Positions 7,836 through 16,923 of a stretch of 32,885 nucleotides of DNA are shown here, piece by piece. Made by a program: the position numbers and the translations under genes. The notes beneath the pieces are model-generated. The model saw nothing but the letters and a program-made list of their open reading frames with translations, was not told the DNA's origin and did no database searches. Origin of the DNA: Bacteroidota bacterium (lineage in GTDB: Bacteria > Bacteroidota > Bacteroidia > Chitinophagales > Chitinophagaceae); contig JAEZGI010000067.1 in assembly GCA_023416995.1 (NCBI GenBank), forward strand, positions 1 through 32,885, in the 5' to 3' direction. The stretch's first letter is position 1; each line of letters opens with the position of its first letter.

Positions 7836-9104
7836 TCAGCGATTAGACAAAGAGTGTATCCAAAGAAATGCCGCGAAGCCTACGAAATAGATAACAGACA
7901 GCGTTTGTCCTGCTGCAGCGTTTATAATTAATATGATAGCTGTGATCAATCCCAGCAAGACCAGGCCCTTTCCATACCATTGAACAAAACTATTGCCCGA
8001 CAACTTCAAAGGAAAATGCATATGACCAAGCGGAACGCAGAGTGACATCACAACCAGCCCCGTGAGTAATAGCTGGGCCCCAAATGCTTCTCCGGCAAAA
8101 AGTAAAAACTGTATACTCAGAATGAGCCCGCCGGTTACGAGGGCGGCGACAAAAAAACGGGCGTTCCATTTTTCCTCAGACGAAACCGCGTATTTCCCAT
8201 CTTTATCAAACAACAGAAAGAAATTGGCCAGGGGATAAATCACCCAACTGGTTGCTACCATAGCAAGATATAGCACAATCAGGACGCCACTAAAAATCGT
8301 CCAGTTCCCTCCCTGGGCTGCCGACGCTCCTGCAAAAATCCTTACTCCCACAAAAACTGCTATGGGTATTATCCATCGAAATTGTTTACCCTTGTTATTG
8401 ATCCAAAAACTATACTGCAGTATCCACCTGTATGGTGCTACTTTAGATTTCAGTGCTTCTTTAAAACCATTACGCGCAGAATCAAGTTCAGGGTTGATAC
8501 GAAGCGCTTCCCTGAAATGCATCACGGCCTTTTTATGATTTCCTTTCTCAAGTAGATTCCAGCCGATGGTCGTATGCGTATACTCGTTTTCGGGATCCTG
8601 TTTTAAGGCATTCTCCATTGTGCGCACTGCATCGTCGATGCGTCGAAGTTTATTCAATGCGGTACTACGGGCATTAAGACAGGTGATCTCATGCGGATCC
8701 ACGGCGAGTCCTTCATCAGCCTTTTCAAGTGCAGCACTGAAATCTTTTTCTTCTATTAGAATCATCGACCAGAGGCCAAAATAAGCTGCAGCATGTGGAT
8801 TGATTGCACAGGCTTCTGCCAGATGTGTGATAGCCGCAGCATTATTATCCTGATGATAAAAGGTGAAAGCCAGCAGATAGTAGTAGTAATCTTCGTCAGG
8901 CGATTCAGCGATGGCCCTGCGCATAATTTCGGTTGCCTCCGAAAATAACTTCTGATCGATTTTGCATTTGGCCAGCAATGACATTGCGTAATGATTGCCT
9001 GGCTCAACTTCAAGAACGTGTTGCAGTTGTTTTTCAGCTTCTTTTGGACGACCCTGTTCAATTAATAGCTGTGCTCGCTGGATGTGGGGCGTGAGGTCCT
9101 CCAT
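7836..9104 (-). CDS. TPR protein with C-terminal membrane domain
   Basis: A 422-residue protein in two halves. Residues 1-215 hold about six TPR units, for example EQGRPKEAEKQLQHVLEVEP, AAYFGLWSMILIEEKDFSAA and TTIGWNLLEKGNHKKAVMHF. After a link with PYRWILQYSFWINNKG come about five or six hydrophobic helices (about 243-260, 268-298, 317-337, 341-358, 379-397, 401-418). There is no signal peptide, so the TPR half is probably cytoplasmic and anchored to the inner membrane. Its start lies 13 nt after the stop of the TPR-AAA+ ATPase, so the two are very probably co-translated partners. The function is unknown: scaffold, or membrane receptor for the ATPase. No catalytic motif was found. Confidence 0.8.
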   Translation of the reverse strand: MEDLTPHIQRAQLLIEQGRPKEAEKQLQHVLEVEPGNHYAMSLLAKCKIDQKLFSEATEIMRRAIAESPDEDYYYYLLAFTFYHQDNNAAAITHLAEACAINPHAAAYFGLWSMILIEEKDFSAALEKADEGLAVDPHEITCLNARSTALNKLRRIDDAVRTMENALKQDPENEYTHTTIGWNLLEKGNHKKAVMHFREALRINPELDSARNGFKEALKSKVAPYRWILQYSFWINNKGKQFRWIIPIAVFVGVRIFAGASAAQGGNWTIFSGVLIVLYLAMVATSWVIYPLANFFLLFDKDGKYAVSSEEKWNARFFVAALVTGGLILSIQFLLFAGEAFGAQLLLTGLVVMSLCVPLGHMHFPLKLSGNSFVQWYGKGLVLLGLITAIILIINAAAGQTLSVIYFVGFAAFLWIHSLSNR

Positions 9105-9117
9105 TCTTTTCTCTTAT

Positions 9118-10443
9118 TCATTTTTTGATCTTCAGGTATTTCAGGATATCATCATACAAACCCGATTCATTCGCATATAATGCATAATTACGGGCGGATG
9201 ATAACCATTCGCGTGTGCTGGGTTTATGCACCCGCGCGGCCTTCAAAAGATCACGTGTGGTGATGGGTTCAAGTTTGCCGCTGGCCATCGAAGCCGTCAG
9301 CTTCTCTTCTGTTGCGATATCTATCATCGCTTTGATATCTGCGCCGGAATATTCGTTTGTTTCCTTTGCCACTTTGGATATATCAATATCAGACACAGGT
9401 TTGTTTTGTAACATGGTCCTGATGATCTCCTGGCGGGCCGGTTCATCCGGTGGTTCTACAAAGATGATGCGATCGAAACGACCAGGTCTTCTAAACGCAG
9501 CGTCAACGCTCCATGGGGCGTTGGTAGCAGCTAATATTAATATGCCATCATTGTTTGCATTTAACCCATCCAGTTCTGCCAGGAACTGGTTGATGACATG
9601 ACGCATTGCTGATTGGCGCAAGTCGCTGCGGCTGGCTCCGATAGCATCCACTTCATCAAAAAATAAAACACAAGGTGTATTTCTCCGCGCTACACTGAAA
9701 ATTTCGTGGAGATTTTTTTCACTGTTGCCGATCCACATGTCGAGAACATCGTGCAATCCGATATTGATGAATCGCGCGTTGATCTCACCAGCAGTGGCTT
9801 TGGCTATGTAGGTTTTACCACAGCCCGGTGGTCCGTATAACAGGATACCACCACCTGCCTTTTTTCCAAATGCTTTGTATAAATCAGGGTTTTTTAAAGG
9901 TTGAATGATTTTCATTGAAATTTCATTCTTGACCTTTTCCATACCTCCTACATCGGAAAACTTGATTCCGGGATTTTCAAGAAAATATCTTTCGTCGTCA
10001 AGAAAATCAGTATCATCTTCATCAAAATCATCTATCGCACTCATGCCTCCGGGCATCCTGAGTGCAGTATCAATTTCTTCATCCCTGAATCCCGGGTTCA
10101 ATGCCAGCACGCGCTGATACAAATCCTGTGCTGTATCCAACGATCGTTCACGAATGAGACATTTAATGTAATGAACAAGCGAGGGCAGTTCAATGTCATT
10201 TCCCAATTGTTCAAATATGATGATGGCAGCAGAATATTTTTGCTGGTGAAAATATGTTTCAGCCAACCCATGTCTTGCTTTCCTGTTACCATAACTTCTG
10301 CTCAACACGTCTGAAAATTCACGCGCAGCTTCTTCATACATCTTTTCCTGCAGCAGCACTTCGGCCAGGTGTAACCTGAGTGGTACGTTATCCGGCGAAA
10401 CGGTAAGCGCTTCCTGCAGCGATGTTATCATTTCCTGTGACAT
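9118..10443 (-). CDS. TPR-AAA+ ATPase of the classical (CDC48/FtsH-like) type
   Basis: A 441-residue ATPase. Residues 1-120 are TPR repeats (VPLRLHLAEVLLQEKMYEEA, ARHGLAETYFHQQKYSAA). Residues about 137-155 form an acidic linker rich in Asp and Glu. The AAA module follows: SDVGG at 163-167, Walker A GPPGCGKT (204-211), a pore-loop DMWIGNSEKN (235-244) with Trp237, Walker B VLFFDEVD (259-266), sensor-1 AATN, and RRPGRFDR (318-325) with the arginine fingers. A lid with EYSGADIKAMI follows. It should assemble as a hexamer that threads or remodels proteins; there is no protease domain. A GTG at 10464, directly next to the serA stop, is an alternative start adding seven residues; I prefer ATG 10443. 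It sits between serA and the membrane TPR gene. Confidence 0.88.
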   Translation of the reverse strand: MSQEMITSLQEALTVSPDNVPLRLHLAEVLLQEKMYEEAAREFSDVLSRSYGNRKARHGLAETYFHQQKYSAAIIIFEQLGNDIELPSLVHYIKCLIRERSLDTAQDLYQRVLALNPGFRDEEIDTALRMPGGMSAIDDFDEDDTDFLDDERYFLENPGIKFSDVGGMEKVKNEISMKIIQPLKNPDLYKAFGKKAGGGILLYGPPGCGKTYIAKATAGEINARFINIGLHDVLDMWIGNSEKNLHEIFSVARRNTPCVLFFDEVDAIGASRSDLRQSAMRHVINQFLAELDGLNANNDGILILAATNAPWSVDAAFRRPGRFDRIIFVEPPDEPARQEIIRTMLQNKPVSDIDISKVAKETNEYSGADIKAMIDIATEEKLTASMASGKLEPITTRDLLKAARVHKPSTREWLSSARNYALYANESGLYDDILKYLKIKK

Positions 10444-10464
10444 ACTCGCAGATTTATGTTGCAC

Positions 10465-11703
10465 TCAATACAGTAAACGAACCTTAATAGTTTCCTTTAC
10501 ATTTTTTAACAGATCAAATGCTTCAGACGACAACTTGTTATCGAGGTCCAGCACTACATAACCAATTTCGTCATTGGTCTTAAGGTATTGCGCAAGTATA
10601 TTAATATTATGTTTTGAAAGACGGGTGTTGATTTCAGAAAGCACTCCCGGCACATTACGGTGTATATGTAAAATGCGATGTGCTCCTTCCTGGCGAGGCA
10701 TACTCAGGGGTGGTACGGTATGCGAGCCTATTGAGATACCCATCTCAAGAAATTCATACAATTTGTTGCTCACGTCCTGCCCTATATTTTGCTGAGCCTC
10801 TTCTGTAGAACCGCCAATATGCGGTGTAAGGATCACATTAGGCAAATTTTGTAATGGTGTTTCAAAACGATCGCCATTTTTTTCTGGTTCCCAGGGGAAC
10901 ACATCGATAGCAGCCCCTGAAAGTTGCTCATCCAGTAACGACTTCCTGAGCGCTTCCAGATCAACTACTTCCCCGCGGGCATAGTTTATCAATATGGAGC
11001 CTTTCTTAAAGTATTTAAGATTGTTTTTATTGATAAGATTTTTGGTGGCAGCAGTTTCCGGTACGTGAAGGGTCACGATGTCTGCTTCGCTTACAACATC
11101 TTTCAAAGACTTTTTAGCTACGGCGTTACCCAGTGGCAACCGCGTAACAGAATCGTAAAATATTACCTTCATACCCATGGCTTCGGCCAGCACGCTCACC
11201 TGCGATCCAATATTCCCATAGCCGATTATACCCAGGGTTTTTCCACGTAATTCGTAGCTGCCTTTAGCTTCTTTCATCCAGGTGCCTTCGTGCGCCGCCG
11301 TGTTTTTGTCGGGGATGCGGCGAATCAGCATGATCGATAATCCTATCACCAGTTCGGCGACAGAACGGGTATTTGAATAAGGCGCGTTAAATACGGTTAT
11401 TCCAAGTCGTGTTGCGGCTTTGAGGTTCACTTGGTTCACACCTATGCAAAAGCAACCGATAGCCTGGAGTTTTTTAGCTGCTTCAAGAACTTTTTCAGTG
11501 ATCTGCGTTTTTGAACGGATACCAAGTAAGTGTACATCCTTCACTTCCCTGATCAGTTGTTCTTCTGACAAAGCGCCGTTTAGTTTTCGTACCGAACTAT
11601 AACCCGCCTCTTTGAGTTGTCGGACGGCCGTATCACTGATATTTTCAAGAAACAGTATATTAATCTTCTCCTTTGGATAACTGGTATTTTTTTTGTCATT
11701 CAT
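10465..11703 (-). CDS. serA: D-3-phosphoglycerate dehydrogenase
   Basis: The first enzyme of serine synthesis, oxidising 3-phosphoglycerate with NAD. At 412 residues it matches the E. coli SerA length. The Rossmann motif GIIGYGNIGSQ (GYGNIG 161-166), catalytic Arg243 (NYARGEVVD), Glu272 (FPWEPEKNG) and His295 (TPHIGGSTEEAQ) are all visible. Residues about 340-412 are an ACT domain with HIHRNVPGVLSEIN and LAQYLKTNDEIGYVVLD; the equivalent region in E. coli binds the inhibitor L-serine, so feedback inhibition is likely. The frame is open to 11802, but ATG 11703 gives the family-length protein. serC and serB are not nearby. The stop lies 21 nt before the ATPase start, so serA may be first in that operon. 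Confidence 0.95.
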   Translation of the reverse strand: MNDKKNTSYPKEKINILFLENISDTAVRQLKEAGYSSVRKLNGALSEEQLIREVKDVHLLGIRSKTQITEKVLEAAKKLQAIGCFCIGVNQVNLKAATRLGITVFNAPYSNTRSVAELVIGLSIMLIRRIPDKNTAAHEGTWMKEAKGSYELRGKTLGIIGYGNIGSQVSVLAEAMGMKVIFYDSVTRLPLGNAVAKKSLKDVVSEADIVTLHVPETAATKNLINKNNLKYFKKGSILINYARGEVVDLEALRKSLLDEQLSGAAIDVFPWEPEKNGDRFETPLQNLPNVILTPHIGGSTEEAQQNIGQDVSNKLYEFLEMGISIGSHTVPPLSMPRQEGAHRILHIHRNVPGVLSEINTRLSKHNINILAQYLKTNDEIGYVVLDLDNKLSSEAFDLLKNVKETIKVRLLY

Positions 11704-11935
11704 ATTAGCGCGGTCAATTTTTGCGTTTCGTTGATCTGAGATTGCAAATATGTGTCTTAAAATCGGAATGGAAAAACCGTTTGAGACAACCGCGTAGTTC
11801 ACAGGGAATTACTGATTCAGATGATGAAGACTTAACTTTTAGAAAGTAATCAGTATTCATTAGCATTTTGCCCGTAAAAAATTTAGTTGTCTAATAATAA
11901 CCCCTGTTTAATAGAAAAAGCGCAGGAGGTTGCCA

Positions 11936-11943
11936 TAACTTTG
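11936..11943 (+). promoter_or_regulatory. Bacteroidota -7 element of the serine hydrolase
   Basis: TAACTTTG is an exact match to the TAnnTTTG element of the phylum, 25 nt before the proposed TTG start at 11969. No TTG was found at the expected 17-23 nt upstream. An AGGAGGT at 11924-11930 lies upstream of this element, so it would not be transcribed from here. Confidence 0.5.
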
Positions 11944-11968
11944 TTCACTAACCAGAAAAAAGGTCCGT

Positions 11969-13150
11969 TTGAAAAACTTCTTGAGCTGCGTTTCCCTAAT
12001 ACTGATTTTAGCTTCCTGTGGCGAATCATCCAAAGATCCGAAAAAAACTATTGCAGATGGGGGCGTTGCCATCTCCACTCCCACCTCATCGATGACGCCG
12101 GAAGAGTTTCGCCGGTATGCTGACGCGAGCAAAGAATTTGCAGAGAAGCTATTTGGTAATGGCCGTTTAAATGGCAGTTTGCTGGTGGCGAAAAACGGGG
12201 AGATTATCTACGAACAATACAGCGGGTTTCGCAACCCCCGTGCACATAAGGATTCCATCACCCCAAATACACCATTTCACCTTGCCTCGGTTTCAAAAAC
12301 GATTACTGCCATGGCAGTGTTGAAACTTGCCGAGGACGGGCTGATTGCTCTTGAAGATAGCCTCCCGGCTTATTTTCCGAACTTTCCAAGCCGCGGGGTA
12401 ACAATAAAAACTTTATTGAACCACCGTAGTGGTTTGCCAAATTACGTTCATTATATGGACCGGCTCGGATGGGACAAAAAACGAACCATTACGAACCAGG
12501 ATGTACTGGATTTTATAATAGCCCGGCATAAGGATATCGATATTGGCACGCCTGATCGTCGTTTCAGCTATTCAAACACAAATTACGCGTTACTGGCGCT
12601 GCTGATAGAAAAAGTTACGGGCCAGACCTACGCCCAATATCTTCAGAGCAATTTTTTTCAACCATTGGGTATGAAAGACAGTTATGTTTATACCCTGGCA
12701 GACAGCGCCCGGTCACTGCCATCCTATTTTAATAACGGTCGCCAATACGCATTTGATTTTCTTGATCTTGTATATGGTGACAAAAATATCTACAGTACCG
12801 TACGTGATCTGCTGAAGTTTGACCAGGCACTTAATACAGCGACCTTCTTTAGTAAAAAGATGATCGATTCCGCTTACACTCCTTACAGTTTTGAAAAACC
12901 AGGCACGCATAACTATGGTCTGGGCTGGCGCATGTTACTGCTGAAGAATGGCAAGAAGGTGGTTTATCATAATGGATGGTGGCACGGAAACCGGACCGCC
13001 TTTTACAGGTTGGTTGATGAAAATGTTGCCATTATTGCTTTCTGTAACAATGACTCAAAACTGATCTACCGCACTAAAGATCTTGCTGATGTTTTTGGCA
13101 ACTACTTCCGTGACGATAGTGAGAAGAATGATGCCATAACACTCAGGTAA
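11969..13150 (+). CDS. Lipoprotein serine hydrolase, class C beta-lactamase fold
   Basis: A 393-residue member of the beta-lactamase/DD-peptidase/esterase family. Residues 1-17 form a lipoprotein signal with lipobox LASC (Cys17), placing the product on a membrane facing the periplasm or outside. The active-site motifs are SVSK (Ser107, Lys110), YSN (201-203) and HNG (334-336) replacing the usual KTG. Such proteins may act on peptidoglycan, on D-amino-acid peptides or as esterases; motifs do not decide. The start must be a non-ATG codon: an in-frame stop lies at 11936-11938 and no ATG occurs before the lipoprotein signal. TTG 11969 gives the typical M-K-N-F start. The nnr gene follows 71 bases later on the same strand. 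Confidence 0.85.
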   Translation: MKNFLSCVSLILILASCGESSKDPKKTIADGGVAISTPTSSMTPEEFRRYADASKEFAEKLFGNGRLNGSLLVAKNGEIIYEQYSGFRNPRAHKDSITPNTPFHLASVSKTITAMAVLKLAEDGLIALEDSLPAYFPNFPSRGVTIKTLLNHRSGLPNYVHYMDRLGWDKKRTITNQDVLDFIIARHKDIDIGTPDRRFSYSNTNYALLALLIEKVTGQTYAQYLQSNFFQPLGMKDSYVYTLADSARSLPSYFNNGRQYAFDFLDLVYGDKNIYSTVRDLLKFDQALNTATFFSKKMIDSAYTPYSFEKPGTHNYGLGWRMLLLKNGKKVVYHNGWWHGNRTAFYRLVDENVAIIAFCNNDSKLIYRTKDLADVFGNYFRDDSEKNDAITLR

Positions 13151-13221
13151 CTCCGTGTTTATAGCTTAAAATTAATAGCTTTACGCAGCACTTTTTGCTT
13201 CAATATTAAAGCGGCGGCTGT

Positions 13222-14724
13222 ATGCAAATCTATTCTGCGGAACAAACGCACCAATGGGATGCTTTCACGATCGGGGAACAAAATATCACCTCGTTGGAAC
13301 TCATGGAACGCGCCGCGGGGCAGTGTTTTGCCTGGTTAATGGATGGTGGCTACCGCCATAGAAATTTTTCGATTTATTGCGGAAAAGGAAACAATGGTGG
13401 CGACGGGCTTGTAATCGCGAGGTTGCTGGCGCTTTCGGATCATCAGGTAATGGTTTGTATTCCCGAATTTGGTCATAAAGGCACGGAAGACTTCCAGGCA
13501 AATCTTGCACGTTTACATGAAACGCGAGCCGGCATTACGTTTATACCTGCGGTAGAACAGCTAAGGCCCATACGCAAAAATGACGTCGTGATCGATGCAT
13601 TGTTTGGTTCAGGACTGAACCGTGCCCCGGAAGGTCTCAATGCAGCGGTAATTAAACATATTAATGATTCGGGATGTGAAATAATATCCATAGATATTCC
13701 GAGCGGAATGTCGGCGGATCATAGTTCCAGGGATTACCCCCGGGTTCGGGCAACCCATACCCTAACTTTTGGACAATACAAACTGGCACAATTGATGGCA
13801 GAAAATGAAGCCGATTCAGGCGAAGTCCACCTGCTGGACATCGGTCTAAGTAAAAGCTTCCATGAAACTGCGGATCACAAACTGGAACTGGCCGATAAAT
13901 CACTTATATCGCGAATGTATCGGCCAAGAAAAAAGTTTTCTCATAAAGGCACTTTTGGACATGCTTTGCTTATGGCCGGGAGTTATGGCAAAATTGGCGC
14001 GGCCATTCTGGCCACAAAAGCGTGTTTGCGATCAGGTGCCGGGTTGACCTCTGTTTATGTTCCCCGTTGCGGATATAATATCATGCAGCAATCTGCTCCG
14101 GAAGCGATGACGATAACTGATTCGAATGAAACCTATCTGACAGGTATCCCCGAAGATTTGAACCGTTTTGCTGCGATCGGTATCGGACCCGGGCTCGGGC
14201 TCCAGGCCCAGACAGGCGATCTGCTGCCTTCGCTGTTTGAAACTTTCAAAAAACCGGTTGTAATTGATGCGGATGCCGGTAACCTGCTTGCTTCAGAGCC
14301 GATGCTTTTTTACAAAGTTCCCCACGGATCGGTCTTTACGCCCCACCCCAAAGAATTTGACACACTGTTTGGCAAATGCAATAATGATTTTGAACGAATG
14401 GATCGGGCGATTCAAAAGGCCAGGGAGTTTAACATCGTCATCGTATTGAAGGGCCACTACACTTTGATTGCCGGCGCGGAAAAGGCGGTTTTCAATAACA
14501 CGGGTAATCCGGGAATGGCAACCGGCGGTAGTGGTGATGTGTTGACGGGTATCATTACGGGATTGCTGGCGCAGGGGTACGAGCCATTCGACGCTGCGGT
14601 ACTGGGTACATATGTGCATGGTGTTGCGGGAGATGCCGCCGCTTCAGTTCTTGGCCATGAAGCCCTGATTGCATCAGACATTATCAAATTCCTGGGCAAG
14701 GCATTTCTGCAAATTGCAAAGTAA
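13222..14724 (+). CDS. nnr: Bifunctional NAD(P)H-hydrate epimerase/dehydratase
   Basis: A 500-residue metabolite-repair enzyme fused from two domains, as in E. coli YjeF/Nnr. Residues about 1-215 are the epimerase that interconverts R- and S-NAD(P)H hydrate (CGKGNNGGDG at 53-62, VVIDALFGSGL, ISIDIPSGM). Residues about 225-500 are the ribokinase-like ADP-dependent dehydratase that restores NAD(P)H from the S-form (HKGTFGHALLMAGSYGKIGA, IGIGPGLG, VVIDADAGN, VFTPHPKEF and the signature GMATGGSGD at 431-439 with Asp439). Both halves look intact. The start at ATG 13222 gives the canonical MQIYSAEQT opening. A cytidine deaminase gene converges 105 bases downstream. Confidence 0.95.
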   Translation: MQIYSAEQTHQWDAFTIGEQNITSLELMERAAGQCFAWLMDGGYRHRNFSIYCGKGNNGGDGLVIARLLALSDHQVMVCIPEFGHKGTEDFQANLARLHETRAGITFIPAVEQLRPIRKNDVVIDALFGSGLNRAPEGLNAAVIKHINDSGCEIISIDIPSGMSADHSSRDYPRVRATHTLTFGQYKLAQLMAENEADSGEVHLLDIGLSKSFHETADHKLELADKSLISRMYRPRKKFSHKGTFGHALLMAGSYGKIGAAILATKACLRSGAGLTSVYVPRCGYNIMQQSAPEAMTITDSNETYLTGIPEDLNRFAAIGIGPGLGLQAQTGDLLPSLFETFKKPVVIDADAGNLLASEPMLFYKVPHGSVFTPHPKEFDTLFGKCNNDFERMDRAIQKAREFNIVIVLKGHYTLIAGAEKAVFNNTGNPGMATGGSGDVLTGIITGLLAQGYEPFDAAVLGTYVHGVAGDAAASVLGHEALIASDIIKFLGKAFLQIAK

Positions 14725-14829
14725 TCAGTGGTCCGTTAGCTAAGGTTTGCCCGGGCTCATGAGCTTCCTGCTGTGTCCTTTTTTTGTTAAAATGTGAGCG
14801 AAACCGGTAATTGTTCCTGCCGTTATTTG

Positions 14830-15327
14830 TCAACGCTTGCTGCCGTCGAGTTCCGTTTTCAGGAAAGCCAGGGGTAGTAATTGATTAGCCTCTTTCACAA
14901 TCAGTACTTTGCCGTGCTGGCCGGAAAGGATCAATCTAATGGGCCTGCCCATACGGGTTTCAAACTCTACCAGCGATTGTCTGCACATTCCGCATGGCGC
15001 AACAGGGTGAGCACTTTCACCTCCAACATGGTTATAACTTACTGCGATCGTGTCGATCGGGGTATTTTTATGTTGAGAAGCTACTACAGACAATAACACG
15101 CGTTCTGCGCATATGCCTACGGGGTATGAAGCATTTTCCTGGTTGGTGCCGGTCACAATAGTGCCGTTCTCAAGTCTTGCAGCGGCTCCCACATGGAAGT
15201 GCGAATAAGGCGCATATGCATCGGCTGTTACGTTTCGGGCTGTCGACAGCAGCGCTGCATCTTCTTCATTCAGCCCGGCCGTATCGTTGTATTCTTCAAA
15301 CTGTATGGTGTGAATGCTTTGATTCAT
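14830..15327 (-). CDS. cdd: Cytidine deaminase
   Basis: A 165-residue zinc enzyme that deaminates cytidine and deoxycytidine in pyrimidine salvage. It shows the substrate segment YAPYSHFHVGAAA, the NQENASYPVGICAERVLL segment with the Zn-binding Cys and catalytic Glu of CAE, and the second zinc pair in PCGMCRQ. The three-cysteine set (C...PCGMC) indicates the homotetrameric type. The frame runs to 15399, but ATG 15327 gives the usual length and avoids the lepB terminator. A TAATTTTA on the minus strand (15349-15342) is one base from the phylum -7 element. A hairpin separates it from lepB upstream, so it is probably transcribed alone. Confidence 0.94.
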   Translation of the reverse strand: MNQSIHTIQFEEYNDTAGLNEEDAALLSTARNVTADAYAPYSHFHVGAAARLENGTIVTGTNQENASYPVGICAERVLLSVVASQHKNTPIDTIAVSYNHVGGESAHPVAPCGMCRQSLVEFETRMGRPIRLILSGQHGKVLIVKEANQLLPLAFLKTELDGSKR

Positions 15328-15360
15328 AGTATCTGTTGTTCTAAAATTATGGATTAAATG

Positions 15361-15387
15361 AAAACGGCCGGAAAAATTCCAGCCGTT
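15361..15387 (-). terminator. Terminator of lepB
   Basis: A hairpin of AACGGC/GCCGTT and GGAA/TTCC around one mismatch with a 3-nt loop. On the minus strand it is followed by TTTT. It starts nine bases past the lepB stop, between lepB and cdd. Confidence 0.75.
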
Positions 15388-15395
15388 GAAGTTTA

Positions 15396-16901
15396 TCAAT
15401 GAATCGTTTTAAAAATCCTGTTCCATCTCGGTCCCTTGTCCCAACTCATCCATATGAGCCAGGCCCCACCAACAACATGGTCTTCCGGAACAAATCCCCA
15501 GAAGCGACTATCCTGCGATTTATGCCTGTTGTCGCCCATCATCCAGAAGTAATCCATTTTGAAGGTGTAGGAAGTGGCGGGCTGACCATTCAGGAAAACC
15601 TTACCATCTCTTTCCTCCCATTTGTTGTTTTCATATACATGGATGACTCGTTTGTAAAGTGAAATATTTGGGGCCGTAAGCGAAATGGTTGCGCCTTTTT
15701 TTGGTACCCAAAGCGGGCCGAAGTTATCAATGGACCAGTTGAAATGTGTTGTGTCGTTCGGGTAGGTATCACCGTAATTGCTGATGATGTCCTTTTCAAT
15801 ATTTTTTACCCCTGCGATGCCTCTGACCATTTCAACTTCGGGGTCAGATAAATTTATCATATAAGAATAACCCTGCAGGTTCATAAAGTCAGGTGACTCA
15901 TCATCCTGGTTCAGGCGTACTCCTGCTTCCCGAAGCATTTCTTCGTCCAGTCGTATATTTTCAGTTTCAACACGGTAAAACGTAGATTGGGTCGGTGATA
16001 CAAAAGCTTCAACACCGTTTACAAACAAAGTACCGTTACGGATTTCGAGTGTGTCCCCGGCTATGGCCACACAACGTTTGATGTAGTTTTCACGTTTGTC
16101 TACCGGCCGTGTTGTCACCGTATAATCTTCCCAGACACGATCGCGGCCATAGGCCCGCACCATATCATAATAGGGAAACTTTGAATCGAACTCTTTTGTG
16201 AGTGTGTCGCCGGCAGGGAAATTGAACACTACAACATCATTACGTTTAACAGGTTTTTCGAACCAGCGTCTGTAAGGAATGCTGACAATTTCGGTATATG
16301 ATTTTGTATTGAAGGTTGGTAAAGTATGATGCACAAAAGGAACGGCCAATGGTGTGTTTGGAATACGGGGCCCGTAAGTGAGCTTGCTAACGAAAAGAAA
16401 ATCGTTGATCAGCAATGTTTTTTCCATCGAACCCGTCGGGATCACATAAGCCTCAAATACAAAGGTCCTGATTAAAGTGGCCGCAACGATCGCAAAAACC
16501 GCAGCGTCGATCCATTCGCGGGCTGCAGACTTTTTATGCTTTTTAACTACCTCCGGGCCCAGGTAACGGTCGTCTTTGTTATAGCCGATATATGGAAAAT
16601 AAAAAAAAGGTACAAAAACAGCGGCGGCGTGTTCGTATAGTTTGAACTTGCCAAACAGTTTTACAAACTCAACAAAGATCCAGAGGGTTATGAACCAGCC
16701 GACAACGGGGATAAATTGCCAGAAAAACCAGTGCTTCCTGATGCCGGTAAGTTTGTGCATTTCCCAGGTGTTGTAAAAGGGAACCCATGCTTTCCATGAT
16801 GGAACACCGGCCTTTTTAAACATAGCGGCAATGCCAGGCGCCGGCAACATAACCAGTAAAAGAGCAACTAAAACAAGAACTGAAAGATCATGAAAACTCA
16901 T
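15396..16901 (-). CDS. lepB: Signal peptidase I, long Bacteroidota form
   Basis: A 501-residue inner-membrane serine protease that removes Sec and Tat signal peptides. The N-terminal 1-110 form a hydrophobic domain with several helices (LVLVALLLVMLPAP, FWQFIPVVGWFITLWIF, AAVFVPFFYFPYIGY) that E. coli LepB lacks in this form. Another helix at about 130-150 (WIDAAVFAIVAATLIRTFVF) leads into the catalytic part: PTGSMEKTL with Ser158, ENYIKRCVAIAGDTLEI with Lys275, and the box-E GDNRHKSQDSRFWG near the end. Two insertions lie between the motifs (about 175-265 and 295-440), which makes it much longer than E. coli LepB (324). It has its own promoter and terminator. Confidence 0.95.
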   Translation of the reverse strand: MSFHDLSVLVLVALLLVMLPAPGIAAMFKKAGVPSWKAWVPFYNTWEMHKLTGIRKHWFFWQFIPVVGWFITLWIFVEFVKLFGKFKLYEHAAAVFVPFFYFPYIGYNKDDRYLGPEVVKKHKKSAAREWIDAAVFAIVAATLIRTFVFEAYVIPTGSMEKTLLINDFLFVSKLTYGPRIPNTPLAVPFVHHTLPTFNTKSYTEIVSIPYRRWFEKPVKRNDVVVFNFPAGDTLTKEFDSKFPYYDMVRAYGRDRVWEDYTVTTRPVDKRENYIKRCVAIAGDTLEIRNGTLFVNGVEAFVSPTQSTFYRVETENIRLDEEMLREAGVRLNQDDESPDFMNLQGYSYMINLSDPEVEMVRGIAGVKNIEKDIISNYGDTYPNDTTHFNWSIDNFGPLWVPKKGATISLTAPNISLYKRVIHVYENNKWEERDGKVFLNGQPATSYTFKMDYFWMMGDNRHKSQDSRFWGFVPEDHVVGGAWLIWMSWDKGPRWNRIFKTIH

Positions 16902-16923
16902 CCTAGGGGTTTTTGAATTGCGG

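Noticed and set aside
11887..12123. 78-codon frame upstream of and overlapping the serine hydrolase
   Set aside because: It starts at TTG, has no recognisable motif and ends inside the clear lipoprotein gene; most likely not translated.
14725..14829. T run after the nnr gene as a terminator
   Set aside because: The bases before the T run give only 4-bp stems with impossible or very small loops, so no hairpin could be supported.
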